From the NCBI GenBank assembly GCA_030544215.1, contig JARZZO010000009.1, positions 48,603,129 through 48,667,128 on the forward strand: a DNA stretch of 64,000 nucleotides, written 5' to 3'. Positions 55,143-64,000 of the stretch are shown here, piece after piece. The notes beneath the pieces are model-generated. The model saw only the letters and a program-made list of their open reading frames with translations, ran no database searches and was not told the origin of the DNA. How positions within the stretch are numbered: position 1 is the stretch's first letter; every line of letters starts with the position of its first letter. The DNA is from Zantedeschia hybrid cultivar. Taxonomy: Eukaryota; Streptophyta; Magnoliopsida; Alismatales; Araceae. Both the position numbers and the translations under genes were made by a program.

Positions 55143-57812
55143 TGTAAGGACTGAGGTTTCGGGTTCAGTATTCAGGTCGGGTTCGGGCCGGATCCCCTGG
55201 TTTGGACCCTGAGGGGAGGGTTTTGAGAGTTTTGACTGAATGACGTCTGCACTACTCGACGCCTTTCAAAAGGCGTCAGGTTGTGTGGACGCCATTTAAG
55301 TCTGCTTGCTGTTGTGCCACGTAGGCGGGTTTTGGGCCGCGAGAGTACGGCCCATGTCTTGTCGTCCGAACGGCGTCCGTGATGCACGACGCGATTCGGA
55401 CTGCGACTCTGCGATGTCAGTGTACGGTGCCTGACATGTCGTCTGAACGGCGTCCGTGGTGGTCGACGCATTTCAGAGCGCTGTCAGTACAGCCCATCCT
55501 GTCACTTGATTGGCGTCTGTCTCTGTCGACGCGTTTTAGCCAGTTTCTGATTGACCCCGCGAGCCTCCCCTTCTTTCCCTCATTTTCGCCTCCACCCTCT
55601 CTCTCTTCGTCCTCTCCGCCCTCTCCGACCCTCTTTTCCCCTTTCCCTTCCTCTTCTTCCTCTTCCATCACTCCAACACCTCCCTACCTCCCACCTCTAC
55701 CTCCACCACTTCCTTCGCGACGTTCCATTCTCCGGACGGCGGCCGATGTCTCGGCGGAGTGGCGACGTCCTCGGGGGTACCGGCGGCGGTGTGCGGTGCG
55801 GAGGGACGGCGGCACAGAGCTTGGAGGAGTTCAAGAACTGGTAGGGGGACGAACCATACATGGACTATGGTTGTCTTGCTCGTGATTTCCTTGGCATGGC
55901 ATGATGTGTTTTGGGTTAGAATGAGCATGTTTAGGGGTTTTTCTTGTGGGAATGGCCGTGTTCGAGATCGTGGAATTGTAGCATGCTCGTGGTAGTTTGA
56001 TTTCCCTTTTCTCCCCCTTCTGTTTTGGACGTTTTGGGGTGTTTGGGGTTAAGGGGAGAAACCCTCGGGTTGAACTACGGAACCAGGTTTCTGGCGCTAA
56101 ACGGCGTCGTGCCTGGTCGACGCCTTTTAGAAGGACGTCGGGCCAGTATGACGCCTTTTAGGCAGAAACCTTCATGTTCGAGATTTTGTGAGTTTGGGGT
56201 TCTAGCGCTAAATGACGTCATGCCTGGACGACGCCATTTCGAATGGCGACGTGCCAGCATGACGCCGTTTAGGCAGGAAAATCCCCCGACTGAGGCTTCT
56301 GCACCTCTAGGAATTCTGGTGTGAATGGCGTCTGTGGACTCTGACGCGTTTTAGGGCATAATCTGATTTTAATGAACCTATTTGAGGGGCTTGAATGGCG
56401 TCGACCTCGGTCGACGCGATTCAAGACAGAACTGCATTAACTCCTGTTGTTAACACATGTTTCCCGGTTGGATGGTTCAAATGCATGCTTTAAGTTGCAC
56501 GCTGAGACGGAGGTTTACTGTATGAATGGAATCACGTTATGTGTGTGTGTGTGCTTATGCGAATATGGAATCGGAATAATTGTGGTTTACGTTTGTCACC
56601 TTGGGCCGATGGGGAAGGGCCATGGTGTCTGTGAGGCATTGTGCCGTACCGGTGGGAGGAGTGGTACATGTTGTGTTTTACCTTTGGCTGAGGGAAGCAG
56701 AACCACCTTGAGCCCGTCGGGCCGGAGTAGCCGGTGCGCTATCCGAGGGGTTACTGTTTGGTCTCAGCGGGTCGGGGTTTCCCTGTTTGTCGTGGCAGCT
56801 TCCGACGCGTTTCTTGCTGTGGAGCTGGTTGTGGTACTGTTGGAGTTGTTTTACCCCTTTAGCCACTGGGCCTGATGTGACCTTTGATCAAGGTTACGAG
56901 TGGTACCCTTCGCCCTTTGGCCTGACGCAGCCCGGGAGGTTAAGGTTGTGGGTAGTTCCTGTAGCTTCGGCTTGACGGGGATTCGCCGGTCTCTAGGGCC
57001 CTCCTGAAGCGCCGAGGCCTGGCGTGGAGGAAATCCAGTCGGTAGGACGGTAGTCTATACTGCTTGTGTGCACACGTAGCTGGGCAGTGGTGGTTCACTG
57101 GTCCCAGCTATTCCTAGTTTGACTCACTGCCTCACCCTACGGTGCCCCGGAACACTGTAGGGGCGGACAGGCGTGAGTGTTGGTGGTGTTGTGAGGCGAT
57201 GTTTGACTTCGGTCGATAGTGTGGTTCGGTCGCTTTGTGGACTTTGGCTGTGAGACGTGACTTTGTGTTGGGTTCTTCAGGTTACTTAGAACTATTCCCG
57301 CTTCACTGCTTATGCATACGTTTCATATCAGGTTTGGGTGCTATGTTTACTGCTTTATTTAATTGCCTTCTATCTGTATTGTTGCACTTGTGGGTTGTGG
57401 GTGTGTGAGTGGGAGGCTGGGGATCGGATGATCCCTACTGAGCCCAATTCTAGTGTGGCTCACTCCCTGCGGTTTCAGTTGTGGACCTCGTGGCGTGTGG
57501 TGTCTTCTTGGTGTACGGACCAGCAGCTATCTCAGTTCCGGGGTATGCCCTGATGTTGTTGTACTTTACTTCTGCCTGTACTTATTTAATCTGTTGGACC
57601 ATGTAAATATTGTTGGACTGTATACGGATATTGTTAATCTCTTTCCTGTGCACTTGTACTTTCCTTGTAGTTCGTGAGATTGTTATATTTAGCCTTGTTT
57701 AACGCTTACTCCTCCAGATGTGTTGTGTGAGATCCGGGTGTGAACCCGCAGTTAATGGGCCGACATCCATTTAGTGATCGGGTCTCCGGTCATAGGATGG
57801 CGGGTCGTTACA
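55143..57812 (+). repeat. LTR 3 of the gag-only array
   Basis: It is 2,670 bp, ends GGGTCGTTACA at 57,812, and is followed by the target-site copy GTCTG. It carries the same dyad array as LTR 1. Confidence 0.92.
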
Positions 57813-59760
57813 GTCTGAGTGGCGTCTTGGATGGACGACGCCATTTAAAGTACGACCCTGGTTTGTCAGTGTACGACCCGGTCTTGTCATATGAATGACG
57901 TCGGGCTTGCATGGCGCGTTTTACCCAGCTTCTGTTTGACTCCGCGAACCCTCCCTCCTTTCTCTCATTCTCTCCTTTCTCTTCTCTCTCCTCTCTTCCC
58001 TCCGATCTCCGGCGACCCCTCCCCCTCTCCTTGCTTTCCTCCCTCCATTCCATCTCTCCCTCCACTCCATCAACCTCCTAACTCCCACCACTACCACCAC
58101 CATCTCCTCCGCGGCGTTTTTCTCTCCGGACGGCGGCCGACATCCTGGTGAAGTAACGGCGTCCACAGTGGGTTGGCGGCTTGGAACTAGGAGGAGTTCG
58201 AGTAACTGGTAGGGTGATGATCCTCGTTGTATTTCTTTTAAAAATCATGTTTTTCCCGCTTTGGAGCATGTTTAGGGGTTTTCTTGGAGTGAAAATACTA
58301 AATGCATGTAATGAGAATTTGGGTGTTTTAATGGGTATTTAGGTTCTTCTCCTCCTTCTCCACTTTATTTGTGTTTTTACACGATTTAAGGAGGAAATCC
58401 CATCCCGCAGATTGGGAGATGGCGGAGGAAGAACCTGTCTGTGAGGGTTAAATGGTGTCAGGGGACAACGACGTCTTTTAGAAAGGCAGCTTCCACCCGC
58501 GACGCGATTTAGCCCAGATAACAGACTCTGTCTCTAGACTGATGAGCGTCTAGGGACAACGACGCCTTTTTGAACGGCGACTTCCATGCACGATGCCTTT
58601 TAAGAAAAATCACCCTAAGGTCTGTCTCTGTTTCTGTCGTTATCAAGCGACTAGGGACAGCGACGCCTTTTGAACGGTGACCTTTATAGACGACGCATTT
58701 TAGGCCATCTTCCGATGCCAGTTTTCACATAAACCAGTTTAGGAAGCTTGAATGACGTCGGCCTTGGGCGACGCGATTCAAGCCAGAATTCTATTAATCT
58801 ATGCAATTAACACATGTTTACATTATTAGATAGTTTAGTTAATTGCATGTATAAAAATGTACTCGATGACATTAGATTCTATGTGATCGGATCGCACCGT
58901 GTTGTGTTTTGTGCGATTGTGGGCCTAGAGTGACAGTTGTTAGCGCTTAGGCACCTTGTGTCGGTGTGGGAGTGACACGGCGCCGGTGTGGGAGTGGCGG
59001 GGTGACGCCTAGAAAGAGGGTCACCTGGTGTACCCTGGGGTATAGCTAGTATCGGTGTAGGAGTAGTACATTCGGAGTGTCACTCGTGCTGGGGGAAGCA
59101 GAACCACCTAGAGTCTGTCAGGCCGGAGTAGCCAGCGCGCTATCCGAGAGGTTGCTGTTTGGTCTCAGCGGGTCGGAGTTTCTCGCATTCGGCCGTGTGG
59201 TTGGCGTGTTTTGCCGAGACGCTGGTTATGGGCTCCGTGGTAGAATGGTTTCAGAATTGTGCATGTGTTTTATATCGAAATCTAGGAGTTATGTTTATTG
59301 CTTTACTTGCTTAAATTATCTATATTTGTTTTGTTGCACTTGTAGATGCGTGAGTGGGCGGTGGGGATCGAAGGATCCCTACTGAGTCTTTTCAATGAGA
59401 CTTACCCCTGCGGTTTTCAGGTGAGGGTTCCAGGCAGGCGTAGCGATGAGAGTGTTGCTTTGGGTCACGCTCCAGCAGCCGTTGTTCCGGGGTATGCCCC
59501 GATGTAGTTGTTATTTTATTTTCTGGCCTGTATGCTTAATTATTTCTTTTCAGTTGGAGTATGTAATTATTTGCTGTGTCGAGTCGCATTGTAATAATTT
59601 TAATTCTTGCCCTTCCTTTTTAATTCAATGTGATGTGAATGTTTAGCTTAGTTTATTATTTATTTCCCAGACTTATCTAGATCCTGGTTTGGCTCCAAAT
59701 TAATGATTCAATATCTATTTAGTAATCGGATCCCCGATTATAGGGTGATGGATCATTACA
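57813..59760 (+). mobile_element. Tekay/Del chromovirus 5' LTR, second part
   Basis: This continues the LTR begun at 46,436 and ends GATCATTACA immediately before the PBS. It contains dyads at 57,818-57,850 and 57,891-57,928, a three-unit tandem repeat (58,451-58,715), a strong dyad at 58,749-58,784, and a block (about 59,091-59,185, GAAGCAGAACCACC...GGTCTCAGCGGGTCGG) conserved with the gag-only LTRs (about 48,207-48,302). Pyrimidine-rich sequence lies at 57,950-58,090. Confidence 0.85.
58451..58715 (+). repeat. Three tandem units of about 100 bp in the Tekay LTR
   Basis: AGGGGACAACGACG, CTAGGGACAACGACGCC and CTAGGGACAGCGACGCC start at about 58,452, 58,550 and 58,651. Each is followed by a CTTTT(T)GAACGG-GAC and a second GACGC/GATGC-TTTTA half. 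Confidence 0.75.
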
Positions 59761-59762
59761 GT

Positions 59763-59774
59763 TGGTATCAGAGC
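59763..59774 (+). promoter_or_regulatory. Primer-binding site of the Tekay element
   Basis: TGGTATCAGAGC lies 2 bp after the LTR. It is identical to the PBS in both gag-only units. Confidence 0.92.
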
Positions 59775-59918
59775 ATTCGGTCTGCAAATGAATGAATAAC
59801 TAGGTTAAATATCGTAATTCTGGCAAATAATTACATTATCCCGTACAGGCACGACGGTAGTGTAGGTTTTTAGGATTCTAATTAGAACTTTTCGATTTTT
59901 GTGATTGTAGGCGATTAG

Positions 59919-60962
59919 ATGGCTCCTAGGAAGAGGATGCTAGTTATTAGAGAGCGTAGAGATGTCCCTAGTGGATCTGAGGCAGGTAGGCCGAGTATGG
60001 AGCGTTTCATGGAGGCTATGATGGACACAATAGCTAGATACCAGACCTAAGACCCTAGTGAGAGTTCTAGTGCTCGGGGAGGGTCTTCAGCTACACTGGA
60101 GAGATTCCTAAAGCTGAAGCCGCCTCATTTTACCGGTTGTCCCGACCCTGATGAGGTTGTTCATTGGTTGAGGGAGATGGAGAAGACTTTCGATACCATG
60201 GATTGTGCGGCGGTTGAGAGGACTCCTTTGCCCACCTTCATGTTGAAGGATGATGCCTACGATTGGTGGACCACTTTGAAGAGTTTGTCATATGTGGATA
60301 GGAATCTTAGGGAGATTCCATGGGAAACATTCGTGAAGGAATTCAATGCTCAGTACTTCCCTAAGCATGTCCAGAGGGCCAAGGAGAGGGAATTTATGGA
60401 ATTGACCCAAGGAAGCATGACAGTGCTTGAGTACCAGATGAAGTTTGTTTCACTTGGGAGGTTCGTGCCTTTTATCTCAGGAGACGAGGAGCGTCGGACT
60501 GAGAGGTTTGTGGATGGACTGAGGTCCAATTTGAGGAGTTTTGTGGCATCCCATTGTTGTACAGATTTGGCATCGGCGGTTAGGTGTGCCGCGGCAGTAG
60601 AGGCATAGCATGAACAGTTAGCTCGAGAGAGGGGACTGACTACTCAGGGGCTAGCTCATGACAGAGGAAAGACAGCAACAGCAGCAGCTCCTTCGTCCGG
60701 ATCAAGATCGTCTTCACTCGGGTCTAGATTCAAGAGGTTCTTTTGAGGAGGTGGCAGCAGCAGTGGCAGTAGCGGTAGTAGCAGACCCAGGCAGAGCCAG
60801 CAGAGTTAGTCGGTGTCCAGTGCTCAGCAGGAGGCAGCTCAGAGGCTTCCGGCAGCTTGTCGACATTGCGGTGGTACTCATGGTGGGACTCAGTGTCCTG
60901 CATTTTCTGAGAGGTGTTACACTTGTGGTCAGCAGGGCCATTTGGCGAGGTATTGCCCGTAG
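59919..60962 (+). pseudogene. gag: Tekay/Del gag, five in-frame stops
   Basis: From ATG 59,919 one frame runs through MAPRKRMLVI, MERFMEAMMDTIARYQT, the gag domain (MLKDDAYDWWTTLKSLS, REIPWETFVKEFNAQYFP, AKEREFMELTQGSMTVLEYQ) and a Ser/Gly/Gln-rich linker, to a zinc knuckle CYTCGQQGHLARYC (60,915-60,956). Stops interrupt it at 60,048 (TAA, expected CAA), 60,606 (TAG, expected CAG), 60,744 (TGA), 60,807 (TAG) and 60,960 (TAG). No frameshift occurs within gag. It is clearly related to, but distinct from, the gag of the inserted gag-only element. The stops rule out a full-length product. Confidence 0.9.
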
Positions 60963-61019
60963 GGGCATGGTCAGGGGCAGGGGCCAGGTGATCAGAAGAA
61001 GCCGAGGACCCAGGGGAGA

Positions 61020-61610
61020 GTTCTAGCTATCACCAGGAAGGAGGCCCATGCGTCCAACTTGGTGGAAGGTACACTTTCTGTCCTTGGGAACTCTGCGCAT
61101 GTGTTAATTGATTCGGGTGCTTCGCGTTCTTTTATTTCTGAGCAGTTCATAAATATTCTTTCTGCACCCGTTGATGAGATGTCTGATGGACTGATGATAG
61201 AGGTTCCTTCTGGGGATTTCATGTTGTCTTATAATTGTTTGAGTGAGGTTCCCTTGACTATTGAGGACCATGAGTTATCTGCCCAGTTAGTTGTGCTTCC
61301 CATTCGCGACTTTGATGTCATCTTGGGCATGGACTGGTTGGAGGCTTATTATGCCGAGGTGGACTGCCACAGGAAGAGGGAGCGTTTCTCTATTCCGAAC
61401 ATCCCAACTTTCTACTTCCAAGGTATTAGGCTCTCTTCTCGTGATATTCTTATTTCTGCCTTTAAAACCCAGAGATTGCTTGTTGGTGGCTGTGAGGCTT
61501 TCCTTGCCTTTGTTGTTTTAGCTGATGTTAGTAGTAGTTCCAGTCCTTGGGAGGTGCCTGTAGTTTGTGATTTTGTTGATGTGTTTTTCGAGGAGTTGCC
61601 TGGCCTTCTC
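61020..61610 (+). pseudogene. Tekay/Del aspartic protease
   Basis: This is in the same frame as gag. The active site reads VLIDSGASRSFIS (DSG at 61,110-61,118), followed by LPIRDFDVILGMDWL, the conserved flap and ILGMDWL block, and EVDCHRKR. WEVPVVCDFVDVFFEELPGL leads toward RT. At about 61,605-61,615 one base is missing from a C-rich stretch, so the frame changes before reverse transcriptase. The protease itself has no stop, but it lies downstream of the gag stops. Confidence 0.88.
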
Positions 61611-62395
61611 CTCAGCGAGAGGTTGAGTTTACCATTGAGCTTGCACCAGGTACGACGCCATTGTCTAAGGCCCCGTATCGGATGGCTCCGGCTGAACTAG
61701 CTGAGTTGAAGGCGCAGTTGCAGGAATTACTGGATAAGGGTTTTATTCGTCCCAGTACTTCTCCGTGGGGTGCTCCAGTTCTATTTGTCAGGAAGAAGGA
61801 TGGTTCTCTGAGATTGTGTATTGATTATAGACAGCTGAACCAGGTGACGATAAAGAACAAGTACCCACTTTTGAGGATCGATGATCTGATGGATCAGTTG
61901 CAGTCTGCGAAGGTGTTTTCAAAGATTGACTTGAGATCAGGATATTATCAGATGAGGATCTGTGAGGTTGATGTTAGTAAGACGGCCTTTAGGACTCGGT
62001 ATGGACATTATGAGTTTTTAGTTATGCCTTTTGACTTGACCAATGCTCCGGCGGCTTTTATGGATTTGATGAACCGGGTCTTCAGGGCCTACCTGGATCA
62101 GTTTGTGGTAGTATTCGTAGATGATATTTTGGTATACTCTTCTTCTGAGGAAGAACATGCCACACATCTTCAGGTGGTATTGCAGGTTCTGAGAGAGCAG
62201 CAACTCTATGTCAAGTTTAGCAAGTGTGAATTCTGGCTAGATAAGATGCACTTCCTGGGGCATGTCATTTCTGGAGATGGCATTGTTGTGGATCCAGCCA
62301 AGATTGAGGCAGTAATGGACTGGAGCAGATCGACGACAGTAACTGAGATCATGAGCTTCTTGGGGTTAGCTGGATATTACAGACGGTTTGTCTAG
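61611..62395 (+). pseudogene. Tekay/Del reverse transcriptase
   Basis: RNA-directed DNA polymerase domain of a Ty3/gypsy chromovirus. The frame (open from 61,661) contains LSKAPYRMAPAEL-like entry sequence, GFIRPSTSPWGAPVLFVRKK, LRLCIDYRQLN, FSKIDLRSGYYQ (first catalytic Asp), FLVMPFDLTNAPAAFMDLMN, the active site VVFVDDILVYS (FVDD 62,114-62,125) and FLGHVISGDGI, then ITMSFLGLAGYYRRFV-like sequence. Catalytic aspartates are intact. PFGLTNAP has G to D. A TAG at 62,393 (expected Gln or Glu codon) ends the frame just before the RNase H connection. The lineage is Tekay/Del by the whole block order. Confidence 0.92.
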
Positions 62396-62905
62396 GATTT
62401 TTCTTCGATAGCAACCCCCTTGTCGAGGTTGACTCGTAAGGGAGTTCGTTTCATGTGGACCGAGGAATGTGAGCGGAGTTTCATTGAGTTGAAGACTCGC
62501 CTCACTTCGGCTCTAGTGCTAGTGCTTCCATCAGGTTCTGGTGGATTTGTGGTTTATGCAGATGCATCTCGTCGAGGTTTGGGTGCAGTTCTGATGCAGC
62601 ATGGTAGGGTTGTGGCCTATGCTTCTAGGCAGCTGAAGAAGCATGAGGAGAACTATCCCACTCATGACCTAGAGTTGGCAGCTGTGGTATTTGCACTGAA
62701 GATCTGGCGGCACTATTTGTATGGAGAGAAATTTTAGGTTTTTACTGATCACAAGAGCCTGAAGTATGTATTCACGCAGAAGGATTTGAACTTGAGACAG
62801 CGCAGGTGGATGGAATTTATTAAAGATTATGATCTCAACCTTTTGTATCATCCGGGCAAGGCAAATGTGGTGGCAGACGCCTTGAGTCGGAAGACGGTCG
62901 TATCG
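62396..62905 (+). pseudogene. Tekay/Del RNase H
   Basis: This continues the pol frame after the 62,393 stop: LTRKGVRFMWTEECERSF, then VVYADASRRGLGAVLMQ (first catalytic Asp), ASRQLKKHEENYPTHDLELAAVV (catalytic Glu), a TAG at 62,735 within the expected KFxVFTDHKSL (second Asp in TDHKSL retained), and HPGKANVVADALSRK. The domain degrades the RNA strand during cDNA synthesis. It has all catalytic residues but one stop inside. Confidence 0.88.
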
Positions 62906-64000
62906 TACCTTATGGTTCAAGAATGGAGATTATTTGAGCAAGTGGTGGAATCTTCCTTTAGGATTCCGCGAGAGACTGACAGAGCCGTGTTGGCCAGCTT
63001 AACTGTGAGGCCAGCAGTGTACCATGCCGTGATCGAGGCTCAGAGGACAGATGCAGAGTTACTGCAGGTTCTCCAGACACCGGAGGTGGAATTGTGGGAT
63101 GATGATACAGTCAGGTTTAGAGGCAGACTCTATGTTCCAGCCAAGGAGGACGTGTGCAGGAGTGTCTTGGATGAGACGCACCGTTCTAAATATGCAGTGC
63201 ATCCCGGAACGACTAAGATGTATCATTGTTTGAGGAGGCACTTTTGGTGGCCTGGTATGAAGAAGGATGTGGTTGATTATGTGGCAAGGTGCCTGACTTG
63301 CCAGCAGCTTAAGGCAGAACACCAGAGACCAGCAGGATTGTTGCAGCCCTTGCCGATCCCGGAATGGAAATGGGAACACATGACTATGGACTTTGTGATG
63401 GGATTACCTGTGTCCCCTGGCAGAAGAGAAGCGATCTGGGTCATTGTTGATCGATTGACCAAGTCGGTACACTTTCTGACTATTAGGAAAGACTGGTCAG
63501 TCGGTAGGTTGGGTAAGTTGTTTGTGGACCAGATCATCTCTCTGCACGGGGTGCCCTTATCCATCATGTCAGATCAGGATCCGAGATTTACTTCTAGATT
63601 ATAGAAGAGTTTTCAGAAGGCCTTGGGCACGCAGTTAGCCTTCAGCTCGGCTTATCATCCCGAGACTGATGGGCAGTCAGAGAGGACCATTCTGACACTG
63701 GAGGATATGCTTAGGGCATGTTGTCTAGACTGGGAAGGTTCTTGGGAGCAGCACTTGTCTACAGTGGAGTTTGCTTACAACAATAGTTATCATTCTAGTA
63801 TCGGCATGGCGCCTTATGAGGCATTGTATGGACGGCCGTGTTGATTTCCTGTGAATTGGTCTGAGATTGGCGAGAGGCAAATAGTAGGGCCAGAGTTGGT
63901 GCAGCAGTGTGCTGAGGTTGCCAGAGTGGTGCAATAGCGGTTGACTACAGCTCAGAGTAGACAGAAGAGTTATGCAGACATCCGTTGGAGACCACTTGAG
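62906..64000 (+). pseudogene. Tekay/Del integrase, runs off the window
   Basis: This continues the pol frame. The zinc-binding HHCC module is visible around 63,180-63,300 (HPGTTKMYHCLRRHFWWPGM and CLTCQQLKAEHQ). The core has the DDE residues in MDFVMGLPVS (about 63,387), IMSDQDPRF (about 63,568) and HPETDGQSERT (about 63,656). Stops lie at 63,602 (TAG, expected TGG), 63,842 (TGA, expected CGA) and 63,935 (TAG, expected CAG). The C-terminal chromodomain expected for this lineage, the polypurine tract and the 3' LTR are beyond the window. Confidence 0.9.

Larger units (their letters stand above)
46659..57812 (+). mobile_element. Tandem gag-only (TR-GAG type) LTR retrotransposon: LTR-gag-LTR-gag-LTR
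   Basis: Three near-identical LTRs of about 2.67 kb (46,659-49,330; 50,900-53,571; 55,143-57,812) alternate with two internal regions of about 1.57 kb. Each internal region has a tRNA-Met PBS, a gag gene, a short spacer and a polypurine tract, with no protease or pol. The array sits inside the Tekay 5' LTR, flanked by ATCTG (46,654-46,658) and GTCTG (57,813-57,817), a 5 bp TSD with one transition. Two full units sharing a middle LTR are expected from unequal recombination between LTRs. Replication would need enzymes from an autonomous relative, and the host Tekay element shares the PBS, LTR blocks and gag homology. Confidence 0.9.

Overview
This is repeat-rich nuclear DNA of a flowering plant. 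The evidence is a nested set of plant transposon families (Ty1/copia, Ty3/gypsy of the Tat, Athila and Tekay types, PIF/Harbinger, plant RTE-type LINEs, a tRNA-derived SINE and several MITEs) and one host-gene relic, a dolichol-phosphate mannosyltransferase (DPMS1) with plant-type introns. The sequence alone does not show monocot versus dicot. I see no intact host gene, rRNA, tRNA gene or CRISPR array. Almost every coding region carries stops or frameshifts.

Left block (1-25.7 kb): a decayed Ty1/copia element on the + strand runs from before about 2.3 kb to 15,317. Its integrase is split by a 7,775 bp PIF/Harbinger element (3,795-11,569, TSD TAA). That element carries three genes on the minus strand: a DDE transposase, a Myb/SANT-like protein and, unexpectedly, a small protein with an RNase H1 N-terminal (viroplasmin-like) domain and a C-terminal membrane helix. 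The copia 3' LTR abuts a Tat-like gypsy gag-protease remnant on the minus strand (15.3-18.9 kb). Further gypsy and LTR debris, a 33 bp minisatellite and a relic of a Tekay-like LTR follow.

Middle block (25.7-43 kb): two LINE pieces, a Tourist-like MITE, a hAT-like MITE, the unprocessed six-exon DPMS1 pseudogene (30,069-34,911) with an antisense LINE in intron 1 and a SINE in intron 5, then AT-rich DNA holding a foldback element, a roughly 125 bp tandem repeat, a MITE that shares termini with the PIF element, and a Mutator-like element with a perfect 9 bp TSD.

Right block (43-64 kb) is a three-level nest. An Athila/Tat-type gypsy element (LTR 43,033-44,914, PBS, gag) is interrupted at 46,436 by a Tekay/Del chromovirus. 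Its own 5' LTR is split by a tandem array of a gag-only (TR-GAG type) non-autonomous element arranged LTR-gag-LTR-gag-LTR (46,659-57,812). After the split LTR resumes, the Tekay element continues with PBS, gag, protease, RT, RNase H and integrase to the window end. The Tekay element supplies every enzymatic function that the gag-only array lacks, and the two share the PBS, LTR blocks and the LTR dyad motif, so they look like an autonomous/non-autonomous pair. The autonomous copy is now dead (ten in-frame stops and one frameshift).
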